Numbered from the stretch's first letter, positions 36,178 through 45,592 are shown. The stretch: DNA of 64,000 bases from Nitrospira sp. (GCA_018242665.1 JAFEBL010000045.1:41163-105162), one strand, 5' to 3'. A program made the numbers and translations. Notes: generated by a model from the sequence alone, not told the origin.

Positions 36178-37125
36178 GTGCCTATGGATCCAGAACAAAC
36201 CCAAGACGATTTTCAAAAAGAACTGATCGAGCTGTTTGGGCAGGAAGCGCAGGAATGGCTGCTGCAAATCCATTCAGCCTTGACCGAACTCGAAAGCCAA
36301 CCGAATCTCGAGCGACACGCTCAATTGGTTGATGCCATCGTACGGGGAATCACCAGTTTGGGTGGCTCCGCGGCCACGATCAATCTGCCCGAGGTTGAGC
36401 GGGCCACCTTCGCGCTGCTTCCGTTTATGGACGCAGTTAAAGATCGTACGACCGTCACCGCGCAAGATTTCGCAATGGTTCGTGAGCAATTCCGGATGGT
36501 GGTGGCATCGGTGAAAGGGGCTACGGGAATTGCCCTGGAGATTGAACTTCTCCCCGAAGCCACATCGGCACCTGAACCCGCCATCGATTTTCTTACTCTC
36601 CTGAATGCATTGCACGCGTTGCACGAACGGCATGCGATAGACGCCGGCGCCTCCCGCAGTCTCATTCCACTGGTGCTCCAGCGGGTCGAGCATGAAGCGC
36701 GGCAGGGTGCCGGCCAAATTCAGTACGCCACCTTCCAGCAAATCCTTCGCGATCTCCACACGGCGGATGCACAATGTTTGGAGGCGCTCCGGCAGGAGCT
36801 GCCGCTGATGGCCCAGCATGTCAGCCGACTCCGAGCCGAAGGCCTGGGGACCGCCGAACCGGAGCATCCTCGTGGTTTAGCGCTACAGCGACTCGAGTAT
36901 CTTCAGAGTGTGGCCAAGCAAGCCAACGCGACCATGCTTGTGACCTTCCTCAGTGGTCTTCAAAACTTTCTTACCCTGCTGTTCCAACGTCGGACCAACG
37001 TCGGGGGACAACGCCTCCAATCCGTGGAAAGGCGTATTCTTGCCATGGCAAGCATGGTGGACGAGTGGATCGAGACGGGCCACCAAGAGTTGGACCAGAT
37101 GAGCCAACTCGTTCCCGCTGCTTGA
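36178..37125 (+). CDS. Hpt-like protein without phospho-histidine
   Basis: 315 residues. The N-terminal 110 residues look like an Hpt helical bundle ('LFGQEAQEWLLQIHSALTEL', then 'ITSLGGSAATINLPEVERA'), but the position of the conserved His in 'HTLKGSA' is Thr and the following Lys is Gly, so it cannot accept phosphate in the usual way. The rest is helical and ends with 'ILAMASMVDEWIETGHQEL'. GTG at 36178 is preferred by spacing to GGAGG; ATG at 36184 is possible. Similar modules recur in the next gene. It may dock to CheA or the receiver proteins as a pseudo-Hpt. Confidence 0.6.
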   Translation: MPMDPEQTQDDFQKELIELFGQEAQEWLLQIHSALTELESQPNLERHAQLVDAIVRGITSLGGSAATINLPEVERATFALLPFMDAVKDRTTVTAQDFAMVREQFRMVVASVKGATGIALEIELLPEATSAPEPAIDFLTLLNALHALHERHAIDAGASRSLIPLVLQRVEHEARQGAGQIQYATFQQILRDLHTADAQCLEALRQELPLMAQHVSRLRAEGLGTAEPEHPRGLALQRLEYLQSVAKQANATMLVTFLSGLQNFLTLLFQRRTNVGGQRLQSVERRILAMASMVDEWIETGHQELDQMSQLVPAA

Positions 37126-37311
37126 GTGGTTGTCACGCACCATCCAGAGGATCGTGCATGACCCCGGCTCAGGGGTGTTGACATGGTGAGACGTTCCACG
37201 TCCTGCCGATCCTGTGGGAAGCTCGTTCATCATCTCGCTGAATGGTGGCAGGTCCGAAGCGGGCTGTCGGGGAATTCTGCGATACGTTCACCCAATTGAG
37301 GCGCACGAGCC

Positions 37312-39387
37312 ATGGAACCGCATCTCTATCGGCAAGCAGAGGCGGCGCTTGCGAAAATAGCCGAGGCCGTACGACGCCGTGACGACCTCGACCTTTCCGA
37401 GTTGACCCGATCGGCCTCCGGCGTTGTCGATGCCCTTCACGCCAGCGACCAACTGGTTGTTGAGGCATTGTCCAGTCCTGCCGGCTCTCCGCTCATCACG
37501 AATCTCATCAACGTCGGTATCCTGGCGACAAAGGTCGGCATCGGGCTTGGCTATTACGGGACCGAGCTGCAACGACTCGCGTTGGCCGGCCTGTTGCACG
37601 ACATCGGAATCTTCGCGGTTCCCCAAGAACTGCTCACCAAAACCGGGCGTCTGACGGCCGAGGAGCGCAGCCTCGTGGAGCAGCATCCTCGTTTGGGGCA
37701 TGGTGTGATCGAACGGCTCGGTGCGGACTATGGGTGGCTGGCCGAGGTCGTCTTACAAGCCCATGAGCGTGGGAAGGGGCAGGGGTATCCCAATCGTTTG
37801 AAAGGCCGAGAGATCAACGAGTTGGCGCAGATTATCGGTGTGGTAGACATCTTCGATGCGCTGGTCAGCCCGCGACCCTATCGCCGGCGTCTGTTGCCGC
37901 ACGAAGCCGTTCGCGAGCTCCTGACCACAGAACGCACGGCATTTCCCCGAGAAATCATGAAGGCGTTGGTCGAACAGTTGTCGGTGTATCCGCTGGGCAC
38001 AAGAGTGCGGCTCAGCAGCGGAGAGGAAGGCGTGGTGGTACGTATTACCGCACGATATCCTTCACGCCCGGTATTGCGTGTGCCGGTTACAGAGACCGAC
38101 TCGAGTTCAGAACCGTCCCTCCTTCTCGATTTGAGTCTGCTACCGCACGTATCAATCGTTGATACGGTCGAGGCTCCGGCCCTAGAGTATGTGGCCTTTG
38201 ACGCTGTACAACCGGCAACGGCAGCGTCTCCCGCACCCGCCACTGTCTCCGATCAATTTGCGGCCTTGCTGGAAAGTCTTGATGCCATCGCGGGGGTGAT
38301 TCAGGCCGCTGTCGACCAGCCGACACTCCGGCAGGCCGCCCCGCCGGTCTCGCCTGACACAGAGACGCGTGACGCGACGATTCCGGTACGAAAAGAGATT
38401 TTGGGTCTGTTTGTGTTGGAAGCCAGAGAATGGCTCAACCAAATTCAAACGGCGCTGGAGCGACTGGATTCGACGAGTGAACAGGCGCGTCGTGCACAGC
38501 TGGCGACCATTCTCTGGCAGAGTCTCGGCAACTTGGCGCGCTCCGCGGCAACCGTCGGGTTACCCGGCGTGGAGGAGATGGCCACCAAACTGTTTCCGTT
38601 GCTCCAGGCTGCCGCCAAGCACGACCGGACCGTGGCTGCGCATCACGTGGCTTCGCTTCGAGACGGACTGTTGGAGATCAGTCAAACCGTGCAAGAGCTG
38701 GAGCCTCTTCGAGAGCCAGTCGAGCGGGACGCGGATACGGTGGGACAAGAGCCAGCAAGCGGCACCATGCAGAGACAGAGCCCGCCTCCAACTATGGAGA
38801 TGCCACGTGAACCGATCGAGGTGGCGCCCGCGGAGAGCCAGCCGATACCTACGCCGTCCATTCTGGATGCGTTGCGGCAGTTACACCTCGCGCGTGGCCG
38901 TTCGAGAGAACCGGTACGCGATGTCCTGGAAGCGGTCATTCATCGCGCAGAAGGTGAGATGGCTGGCGGAGCCAAGACGGTGGATGCCCGCGCCATCGGC
39001 CGAATGCTGGATGAATTAGACAAGTTGGACGAGCGGTTTCTGGCGCATATGCAGGCTCGTGTCCCTCTGGTGATCGATACGCTCCGCCGTATCGCGCGTG
39101 CCGGCGAAGAACGGCATTTACCCCCACAGGCGCTGGAGCCGATTTTCGATGAAATCGATGTCTTATCCGGCTCGGCCGCGCAGGTGTCGGCGGTGAATAT
39201 CAATCTCTTTCTGCAGGGGTTGCGCACCTTTTTGCGGGTCACGGCACAACACAAGCCGGCGGTGATCCGTGACCGCCTGGCGGCTGTGGAGGAGCGCTTG
39301 GCGACGCTGATTCCGTTGGCCCAGCAATGGGTGGATGTCGGCCGAGTCGAACGAGCCGCCATTTTCGATATTCTCCCGATGAGCTAA
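37312..39387 (+). CDS. HD-GYP domain protein fused to a pseudo-Hpt module
   Basis: 691 residues. The HD-GYP domain (about 60-220) has 'LLHDIGIFAVPQELL' (His96-Asp97), 'VEQHPRLGHGVIERL', His151 in 'QAHERGKGQGYPNRLKGREI' and 'VVDIFDALVSPRPYRRRLLP'; such domains hydrolyse cyclic di-GMP. The first His of the usual HHE is Ala. A middle beta-rich part follows, then a C-terminal helical region whose 'SLGNLARSAATVGLPGVEEM' resembles an Hpt helix with His replaced by Gly. The last part ('IFDEIDVLSGSAAQVSAVNI') may be a third Hpt-like bundle. Position at the end of the operon suggests it is the cyclic di-GMP output of the chemosensory system. Confidence 0.8.
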   Translation: MEPHLYRQAEAALAKIAEAVRRRDDLDLSELTRSASGVVDALHASDQLVVEALSSPAGSPLITNLINVGILATKVGIGLGYYGTELQRLALAGLLHDIGIFAVPQELLTKTGRLTAEERSLVEQHPRLGHGVIERLGADYGWLAEVVLQAHERGKGQGYPNRLKGREINELAQIIGVVDIFDALVSPRPYRRRLLPHEAVRELLTTERTAFPREIMKALVEQLSVYPLGTRVRLSSGEEGVVVRITARYPSRPVLRVPVTETDSSSEPSLLLDLSLLPHVSIVDTVEAPALEYVAFDAVQPATAASPAPATVSDQFAALLESLDAIAGVIQAAVDQPTLRQAAPPVSPDTETRDATIPVRKEILGLFVLEAREWLNQIQTALERLDSTSEQARRAQLATILWQSLGNLARSAATVGLPGVEEMATKLFPLLQAAAKHDRTVAAHHVASLRDGLLEISQTVQELEPLREPVERDADTVGQEPASGTMQRQSPPPTMEMPREPIEVAPAESQPIPTPSILDALRQLHLARGRSREPVRDVLEAVIHRAEGEMAGGAKTVDARAIGRMLDELDKLDERFLAHMQARVPLVIDTLRRIARAGEERHLPPQALEPIFDEIDVLSGSAAQVSAVNINLFLQGLRTFLRVTAQHKPAVIRDRLAAVEERLATLIPLAQQWVDVGRVERAAIFDILPMS

Positions 39388-39500
39388 TCAATCCGATCGT
39401 CTCCCCGCCGCGACTGGCTCTCTCCTTCGACCATTCACCTCCACAGCCTAATTCTTGAGCACTGTGTGATACACCGAGCACCCGGCGCGCGATCGGACGT

Positions 39501-39546
39501 CTGTCCACATGGTTGCGCACAGTCCGTCCACAGTTCTTGTGGACAG
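39501..39546. promoter_or_regulatory. Cluster of three YGTCCACA boxes with hairpin
   Basis: CTGTCCACA (39501-39509), CCGTCCACA (39524-39532) and, on the minus strand, CTGTCCACA (39546-39538). The last two form a perfect inverted repeat GTCCACA-N5-TGTGGAC. They resemble DnaA boxes (TTATCCACA) with two mismatches, but could equally be a regulator's operator for the downstream gene. Confidence 0.4.
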
Positions 39547-39661
39547 CACACGTGCGGAGTGCCTCTTTCGGGAACTCGATTTGATCGGTTCCGGAGAATT
39601 TGTTCCCGACTAATATATTTTCTCTTGCGGTTCGGGATGGGATTGTACGACCATCACGGCC

Positions 39662-40186
39662 ATGCCAAAACTTGTCTCACTGAAACATCAGGAAGGGCAC
39701 GATGCGCGTGCGACGGCCTATATCAAAGCGTACATGCTCTTTCCGGCCGGTATTCTCGGTCTGATCTCCATGCTCGGCGGAGTCGGCGGATTGGGCTATC
39801 AGCTCATTGCCACCGACACCTATTCGTGGGCCACCTTTGTCGAAAGCTCCGGGTTGTTGCTGTTGGGTGGGCTGCTGGGATGGGTACAGACCACGTACCA
39901 TCGCTGGATCCTGGCCAATCGTCCTGAAGTCTTCGCCGAGCGCATGCGGCAACCGGCGCTCACGAAAAGCGGGAAACCGAAACGGGAAAACGGGAAGAAT
40001 CAGGAGTCGCCCGGCGGATCCCCATGGGCGCCAGGCGCGTATATGGTCGGCCTGGCCTTGCTGTTGTTCGGATCGACCGTCGCGGTGCTGTATGGGGCAG
40101 TCCATCCAATCCCGGCCTGCTTCCTGCCGTGGGCAGGGTTTTTCTGGGCCAAGCTGTTTTTCTGGAAGACGCTGCTGAAACCCTGA
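39662..40186 (+). CDS. Conserved membrane protein of unknown function
   Basis: 174 residues with about four transmembrane helices: 'MLFPAGILGLISMLGGVGGL' and 'GLLLLGGLLGWVQTTYHRWI' in the first half, a hydrophilic Lys/Gly-rich loop (about 100-120, 'KSGKPKRENGKNQESPGG'), then 'YMVGLALLLFGSTVAVLYGA' and 'FLPWAGFFWAKLFFWKTLL'. I recognise no family. It is convergent with the lpxD cluster, stopping 17 bases before it. Base composition matches its neighbours. Confidence 0.7.
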   Translation: MPKLVSLKHQEGHDARATAYIKAYMLFPAGILGLISMLGGVGGLGYQLIATDTYSWATFVESSGLLLLGGLLGWVQTTYHRWILANRPEVFAERMRQPALTKSGKPKRENGKNQESPGGSPWAPGAYMVGLALLLFGSTVAVLYGAVHPIPACFLPWAGFFWAKLFFWKTLLKP

Positions 40187-40203
40187 CGAAATCAGTGAGT
40201 CAG

Positions 40204-41286
40204 CTACTTGCGGCGAGACTTGGGAGATTTCGCGGTAGGCTTGGCCGCTTGCTCCAGGGTTGCGAGACGTTCTTCCAACTCGCGGACCCGTTGGCGAAGT
40301 TCAGGAAGCTGAGGAATCACCGCCTGGGCTTTGAGGAACGTGGCGTGCGCCATCACCGGCGCGCCGGAGACGATCTGATTCGGCTCCAAGCTTCTGGTGA
40401 CGCCGGATTTTGCCGCGATCATCACCTGATCGCCGATCTGCAGATGATCCGCTAAACCAGCCTGTCCTCCCACCATCACGTAGCGTCCCAGGGTCGTGCT
40501 TCCGGCAATGCCGACCTGCGCCACCAAAATGTTGTGTTCGCCGACGACCACGTTGTGAGCGATCTGCACGAGGTTGTCGATCTTGGTGCCGCGCTTGATG
40601 ATGGTCTCTCCAAACGTCGCGCGATCCACGGAGACGTTGGCACCCAATTCCACGTCGTCTTCGATCAGCACGCCCCCAAGCTGAGGAATTTTCTGGTGCC
40701 GGCCCTGGTATTGCACATACCCGAAGCCGTCGCTGCCGATCACTGTGCCGCTGTGGATGATGACTCGAGCCCCAATCCGGCATCCTTCCCGTACAACCAC
40801 GTTTGGGTAGAGGAGGCTGTCGTCTCCGATGATGCTGTCATCGCCGATGAAGACACCGGGAGAAAGGGTCACTCGCGCGCCGATGGTCACTCGGTCGCCC
40901 AGAGTCACGCCGGGCCAAATGGAGACATCGGTCCCGATCGTCACGCCCTCGCCGCGCGTGATGCCTTCTGCGATGCCGCGCACTCGGGTCGGTCGCGTGA
41001 AAAACTGTTGAACCGCTCGCGCGAAGGCATAGGCGGGGTTCTCCACCACGATTTGCGGAGAGGGGCAATCCGCGATGCGCCGTCCAACAAGCAGCGCGCC
41101 GATGGTGGCCGTTTGTGGAGATTTCAGATGGCGTTCGGACGTGACGAAGGCGAGATCGCCTGGTCCCGCCTGCTCCAGGCTGGCCACGGCGGTGACGGTC
41201 GCGTCCGGAGAACCGATCAGTTCGCCTCCCACATAGTCGTGCAGCTCCCGGAGTGTCAGCGGGGTGTGCCTGGGTGCCGTGCTCAT
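40204..41286 (-). CDS. lpxD: UDP-3-O-acylglucosamine N-acyltransferase
   Basis: 360 residues. LpxD transfers a hydroxyacyl chain from ACP to UDP-3-O-acylglucosamine in lipid A synthesis. The N-terminal uridine-binding domain ('[20 protein letters not shown]') is followed by a left-handed beta helix of hexapeptide repeats ('[20 protein letters not shown]'), the conserved '[20 protein letters not shown]' and the catalytic His in '[13 protein letters not shown]'. After the helix, a coiled coil ('[18 protein letters not shown]') ends in a basic tail '[12 protein letters not shown]'. It is last in the minus-strand lptF-lptG-fabF-acp-lpxD run. Confidence 0.95.
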   Translation of the reverse strand: MSTAPRHTPLTLRELHDYVGGELIGSPDATVTAVASLEQAGPGDLAFVTSERHLKSPQTATIGALLVGRRIADCPSPQIVVENPAYAFARAVQQFFTRPTRVRGIAEGITRGEGVTIGTDVSIWPGVTLGDRVTIGARVTLSPGVFIGDDSIIGDDSLLYPNVVVREGCRIGARVIIHSGTVIGSDGFGYVQYQGRHQKIPQLGGVLIEDDVELGANVSVDRATFGETIIKRGTKIDNLVQIAHNVVVGEHNILVAQVGIAGSTTLGRYVMVGGQAGLADHLQIGDQVMIAAKSGVTRSLEPNQIVSGAPVMAHATFLKAQAVIPQLPELRQRVRELEERLATLEQAAKPTAKSPKSRRK

Positions 41287-41290
41287 CCTG

Positions 41291-41650
41291 TTAGGCTTTC
41301 TTGCTCTTGGGCGAGCGTTTTGCGGCTGGCTTCTTGGCTGCGGTTTTGGCCGTGGTCTTTGCAGGAGGTTTTACAGCGCCCTTCGTCGCGGTCTTGGCCG
41401 GAGCCGATGCCACTCGCCCTTGCACGTAGTCGATGACATGGCCGACGGTGGTGAGGCCGACCAGATCCTGGTCGGGGATTTGTAGATTAAATACCTCTTC
41501 GATGCGATACAACATTTCAATGACCGCCATCGAGTCCAAACCGAGATCATCCCGCAGGTGATGCGTCGGCTTGATCGAGGCCGCATCCCGCTTCAAATAG
41601 TCCGCCAGCGCCTGAATGATCTTGTCGGAAACGTCTGTGGTAGTGGCCAT
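41291..41650 (-). CDS. Acyl carrier protein with lysine/alanine-rich tail
   Basis: 119 residues. Residues 1-78 are an acyl carrier protein: the phosphopantetheine Ser40 sits in '[20 protein letters not shown]', followed by '[13 protein letters not shown]'. The usual DSL is DSM. After residue 80 comes a tail of about 38 residues, '[20 protein letters not shown]' then '[14 protein letters not shown]', unlike ordinary ACPs of 75-85 residues and similar to histone H1-like tails. It lies four bases from lpxD and just after fabF, so it may be a dedicated carrier for lipid A chains. The start at 41650 is chosen by family length. Confidence 0.88.
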   Translation of the reverse strand: MATTTDVSDKIIQALADYLKRDAASIKPTHHLRDDLGLDSMAVIEMLYRIEEVFNLQIPDQDLVGLTTVGHVIDYVQGRVASAPAKTATKGAVKPPAKTTAKTAAKKPAAKRSPKSKKA

Positions 41651-41713
41651 GCCCGGGTTCCTTCGTCTCTTGTCTCGTGCGTCGACCGTCAATGCTGCCC
41701 TGTCAGACAGGCC

Positions 41714-42970
41714 TCAGGAGGAGACCGCTTTTAACACGACGGCCGCGTTGTTGCTGCCGAATCCAAATGCGTTGATCAGCGCCACCTTCGCCTTGCGCGT
41801 GTGCTGATCCTTGGACAGGCCAGCCAGTGCGCATGCCGGGTCGGGATCGTCCAGGTTGAGTGTCGGGTGAACCTGTCCGCTCGTGAGCGTGAGGGCGGAA
41901 ACCACTCCGGCCAGCGATCCGGCCGCGCCCAGCGTATGGCCCACCAGCGACTTGGTGGCGTTCACGGCGAGTTTGTCCGCGCGTGACTTGAATACCAAGC
42001 GAATAGCCTTCACCTCTACCGCATCGCCGACTGTGGTCGATGTCGCGTGGGCGTTAATGTAATCGACTTGCGCAGGAGTCACGTCCGCATCCTTGAGGGC
42101 AAGCCGCATGGTCGTGGCGACTTCTTCGCCATCCTCCCGGGGAATGACCATGTGATGGGCCTCGCTCGTGGCGGCATACCCGGCTACTTCCGCATACATC
42201 CGGGCCTTGCGTTTCTTCGCATGAGCCAGCGATTCGAGGATCAGCGCGCCGGCCCCTTCTCCCATCACGAACCCGTCCCGTCCGCGATCAAAGGGACGTG
42301 AGGCTTTCTCCGGGGCATCGTTATACTTCGTGGAGAGGGCCCGAAGCGAGCAAAATCCTGCGAAGACAAGGGGAGTAATGCTGGCATCGGCACCGACTAC
42401 GATGACGGCGTCGGCCGTGCCGGCGCGAATGGCGTGCATGGCTTGGCCCAGAGCATGGGCACTTGAGGAACAGGCGGTGGAAATTGTCAGGTTCGGCCCT
42501 TTCGCCCCATAGGCCATGGCCACGATCCCGGAGGCGGAATTCAGCGTGATGACCGGGATAAAATTCGGATGCACCCGGTGCGGACGTTTTTGCTCATACA
42601 GTTGCGTGATCTCGCGCTCGCCCATCACCATCCCGCCCATGCCGGCGCCGACGATCACGCCTACCCGGTGCGGGTCTTCGCGTTCCATCTTGAAATCGGC
42701 ATCAGCCAGCGCTTCCTTCGCGGCCACGAGCGCGAATTGCGCATAGCGATCCACACGATCGCCCTGCCCGGCGGGGAGATATTGGTCTGGGGAGAAATCG
42801 ACGATGCGCCCCGCGATGCGGGACCGATAGCCCTCAAGGGGGAACGGATCGAACGAGGGAATGGCGGAAATCCCAGATCGGCCTTCCAGCGCCGCTTTCC
42901 AGAATTGCGGCACGCCGATGCCAATGGGGGAGACGACTCCCAGCCCTGTGATCACGACCCTCGTCGACAT
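41714..42970 (-). CDS. fabF: 3-oxoacyl-ACP synthase II
   Basis: 418 residues, standard FabF length. It condenses acyl-ACP with malonyl-ACP to lengthen fatty acids. The catalytic triad is Cys167 ('TISTACSSSAHALGQ'), His308 ('NAHATSTTVGD') and His345 ('KSLVGHTLGAAGS'). Start 'MSTRVVITGLGVVSPIGIG' is typical. It neighbours the tailed ACP and lpxD, so it may prepare acyl chains for the outer-membrane lipid rather than bulk synthesis, an inference from context. Confidence 0.96.
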   Translation of the reverse strand: MSTRVVITGLGVVSPIGIGVPQFWKAALEGRSGISAIPSFDPFPLEGYRSRIAGRIVDFSPDQYLPAGQGDRVDRYAQFALVAAKEALADADFKMEREDPHRVGVIVGAGMGGMVMGEREITQLYEQKRPHRVHPNFIPVITLNSASGIVAMAYGAKGPNLTISTACSSSAHALGQAMHAIRAGTADAVIVVGADASITPLVFAGFCSLRALSTKYNDAPEKASRPFDRGRDGFVMGEGAGALILESLAHAKKRKARMYAEVAGYAATSEAHHMVIPREDGEEVATTMRLALKDADVTPAQVDYINAHATSTTVGDAVEVKAIRLVFKSRADKLAVNATKSLVGHTLGAAGSLAGVVSALTLTSGQVHPTLNLDDPDPACALAGLSKDQHTRKAKVALINAFGFGSNNAAVVLKAVSS

Positions 42971-43062
42971 ACAACCCTTTCGCTGCCGCGTGATGGTGAG
43001 GTGTGCGGCCTGTCTACTTACCGCACGGGGGCGCCACAGTCAATGCTGTGAACCTGAACGAT

Positions 43063-43098
43063 GCGAGAACGCCGCTGGCGGACAATTCCAGCATCCTG
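43063..43098. repeat. Dispersed 36-bp repeat, copy 1
   Basis: Begins GCGAGAACGCCGCTGGCG and ends ATCCTG, matching the copy at 49035-49070 over the first 21 bases and the last six, with equal overall length. It contains the small hairpin CGCC-GCT-GGCG. It lies between fabF and lptG, touching the lptG stop. Confidence 0.7.
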
Positions 43099-44190
43099 TC
43101 AGTAACGCACCTTCAACAGCAGGTACAGCCCGAACGTCAGAAAGACGACATTGGCCATCCATCCGGCCAGCATCGGAGAGAGGGCGCCTCCGCGCCCCAG
43201 CGCAATGGCGACGGAATGCGTGGACCAGTAAAAAAAGCCCACGGCCATCGCTTGGCCGATGCCCATGGCCATCCCGCTTCCACGAACGCCCGTGCGGCGA
43301 AGGCTCAAGGCGATGCCGACGATCACCATGATCAGCGTGACGCAGGGAAAGGCGATGCGCCCGTAATAATCCGTCAACAATCGGGGAAGCATGGTGCCGC
43401 CCAGTTGCAACCGATCTACGTAGGCGCGAATTTCCCGCAGGGTCATGGTCTCCGGGTCCAGCTCAGCCCACGTGGTGAAGTCGTCGGGAATGTGGGGGAG
43501 CGCCAGCGGTTGCGTCTGAAAGTTGGTGACCGAGACGGTCCCGTCCTCGCGGAAGGCCCGGTTGATGCCTTCCTGTAGGGCCCATCCCTGCGGGGAATAG
43601 ACGGCGCGTTTGGCCTCGGCGATGGCTTCCAATTGAAACGTCGGACTCAATCGATACAGCCGGATGTTGCGCAGGACGGCGCCTCCCGGATCGATCGTGT
43701 CGATGTTCATCAACGTTTGGCCCCCGAGGCTCACCCAGGGTTGCGCGGCTTTCAGCGAGAGCGGCGCGGGGCGTTTCTCGATCTGCGTCGTCTTGATCTG
43801 TTCGGCCTTCGCCAGAGCTAACGGAATCACGGTGGAGCTGAATAAAAACAGGATCATCGCCAGCACTGTTCCCAGAAAGATAAACGGGCTGGTAATCCAA
43901 TAGAGGCTGATGCCGCAGCTGCGCATGGCCGTGATCTCATGGCTGCGCGAGAGCAAGCCGATGGTCAACAGGGTCGCCATCAGCACCGCCAGCGGGGCAA
44001 TTTGATAGGAAATGGCCGGCATCTTCAACACGAAGTAGGCCAGCACATCGAGCGCATGCGCGTCGTACCGCAGGAAGCGGCGGACTTTTTCGAAGAAATC
44101 GATGACCAGGTAGATCGTCATCAGCCCGGAAAAGCACATGCCGAAAATTTTCACGTACTCGCGCAGCATGTAGCGAAAGAGAATGTTCAT
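43099..44190 (-). CDS. lptG: LPS export ABC transporter permease LptG
   Basis: 363 residues. It shows the LptF/LptG layout: N-terminal helices ('MLREYVKIFGMCFSGLMTIY'), 'AISYQIAPLAVLMATLLTIG', 'RSHEITAMRSCGISLYWITS' (coupling helix region), a periplasmic beta-jellyroll domain, then three C-terminal helices ('RIAFPCVTLIMVIVGIALSL'). With LptF and the ATPase LptB (not in the window) it extracts LPS from the inner membrane. Its start lies four bases after the lptF stop. Confidence 0.93.
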   Translation of the reverse strand: MNILFRYMLREYVKIFGMCFSGLMTIYLVIDFFEKVRRFLRYDAHALDVLAYFVLKMPAISYQIAPLAVLMATLLTIGLLSRSHEITAMRSCGISLYWITSPFIFLGTVLAMILFLFSSTVIPLALAKAEQIKTTQIEKRPAPLSLKAAQPWVSLGGQTLMNIDTIDPGGAVLRNIRLYRLSPTFQLEAIAEAKRAVYSPQGWALQEGINRAFREDGTVSVTNFQTQPLALPHIPDDFTTWAELDPETMTLREIRAYVDRLQLGGTMLPRLLTDYYGRIAFPCVTLIMVIVGIALSLRRTGVRGSGMAMGIGQAMAVGFFYWSTHSVAIALGRGGALSPMLAGWMANVVFLTFGLYLLLKVRY

Positions 44191-44194
44191 GGTG

Positions 44195-45280
44195 TTATTG
44201 CCGGCTCACCCGATAGAACCAGAAAATCGTCACGATGGTAAAGACGACGTTGGGCAACCAGGCGCCGGCAAACGGGGAGATCCAGAGTGTGGTGACCAAG
44301 AATTCACAGGCGACATTGATGACGTAGTACGCAATCACGACGAGCACGCCCACAGCAAATCCGCCGATGCTGCCGGAGCGTTTCGAGACGATCCCGACCG
44401 GCACCCCCAGAATACAAAACACCAGCGAGGCTGCCGGAAACGCCAGGTCCTTATAGTATTCCATCATGCGCCGGAGGGCGTTGGTGTCGGTCCAGTTGGA
44501 ACTCTCCAACTTCGCGCGGATGACCTCCATCGGCGTGCGTTCCTCGGCGCCGTACAGGCTCGCGTTGATACTCAATTTGAGATCGTAGGCCGCAAACGAA
44601 ATTTTCTGATACTCCTCGGCGTTTTGGGGACGGCTGTGGATCACGCCGTTCATCAACCGCAGCGCCACCTGGCTGCTCGCCGGGTCGGTCATCACCTGGT
44701 ACTGTTGCGCCACAATGATACGCGGGTCGGCCGGATTGCGTTCGTCGGCCACGAAGATTCCACGATTATCTCGTCCTTCCTGCGCGTCGGGTACGTAGAT
44801 CACCATCTTGGGAATGGCTTCATTGAAGACGCCGCGATCGAGTTCCAGCACGAGTTCGTCACGCAACAGGTTGAGCGCCACTTTCTTGAGATTGACGTTG
44901 CTCCATGGCTGACCGTATTGCGCCATGATGAGCGTCAACCCGCACACCAATGCTGCAAACAGGAACACTGCCTGCGACAAACGTAGCAAGCTGAACCCGG
45001 CGGCGCGCATGGCCACCAGTTCTTTGTCGAGTGACAGGCGGCCAAAGGCTGTAATGGAGGCAATGATCCCGGCAATGGGCAGCGTCAGCACCAGAAACGA
45101 CGGCAGCAGGTGGGCAAACACCTTGAGCACCGACAGAAAGCCAATGCCTTTTGTCACCAACAGTTCTACGAGGCGCAGCAATTCCTTCGTCAGCATCACG
45201 AAGCAGAGGGCGCCCAAGCTGATGCAAAACGGGGAGAGTAGCTCGCGGAAGATGTAACGATCGAGGATGGTGTGCAGCAC
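44195..45280 (-). CDS. lptF: LPS export ABC transporter permease LptF
   Basis: 361 residues from the GTG at 45280, which gives 'LHTILDRYIFRELLSPF', the usual start, and nearly the same length as LptG. The frame stays open much further upstream (to 45754), but that part is unlike the family. Key parts: 'FLVLTLPIAGIIASITAFGR', 'LSLDKELVAMRAAGFSLLRL' and the C-terminal 'LAFPAASLVFCILGVPVGIV'. Together with LptG it forms the membrane part of the LPS extractor. Confidence 0.92.
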   Translation of the reverse strand: MLHTILDRYIFRELLSPFCISLGALCFVMLTKELLRLVELLVTKGIGFLSVLKVFAHLLPSFLVLTLPIAGIIASITAFGRLSLDKELVAMRAAGFSLLRLSQAVFLFAALVCGLTLIMAQYGQPWSNVNLKKVALNLLRDELVLELDRGVFNEAIPKMVIYVPDAQEGRDNRGIFVADERNPADPRIIVAQQYQVMTDPASSQVALRLMNGVIHSRPQNAEEYQKISFAAYDLKLSINASLYGAEERTPMEVIRAKLESSNWTDTNALRRMMEYYKDLAFPAASLVFCILGVPVGIVSKRSGSIGGFAVGVLVVIAYYVINVACEFLVTTLWISPFAGAWLPNVVFTIVTIFWFYRVSRQ

Positions 45281-45592
45281 GGGGGCGGTCGGGATCCTAC
45301 ATCGGAGAATTGGTTGCTGCACTATAGAAGAGTCTGCGTGGGTTGTAAACAGATACAGATAGGCCAGGGCCAAAAGATACCCTTGACAAGGATTGCACCC
45401 CATGGTACATCGCTGCGCACTTTTCTGTAGGTCAAGATGGTTCGGGTTGAACATACTCTCAACGCCCTCGCAAGAGCCACCGCGCGTGCCGCTGTTTTCT
45501 CTCCTTTTTATTGTCATCATCCCATATTTAGACAGGTTAGCAGGCGCTGATGCGCTCATTATGTTCGTGCGTTGAGAAAGGGAGGACTCTGT
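45281..45592. other. Divergent intergenic region, lptF / cold-shock gene
   Basis: 312 bases without a supported gene. It should hold the promoter of the lptF run on one side and the leader of the cold-shock gene on the other; cold-shock mRNAs often have long leaders. A GCGC-TGAT-GCGC hairpin lies near 45546-45557. No clear -35/-10 pair stands out. Confidence 0.4.

Noticed and set aside
37183..37299. Possible 38-residue ORF with a CxxC motif between the pseudo-Hpt and HD-GYP genes
   Set aside because: No good ribosome-binding site and no second CxxC; the length is within chance for this composition.
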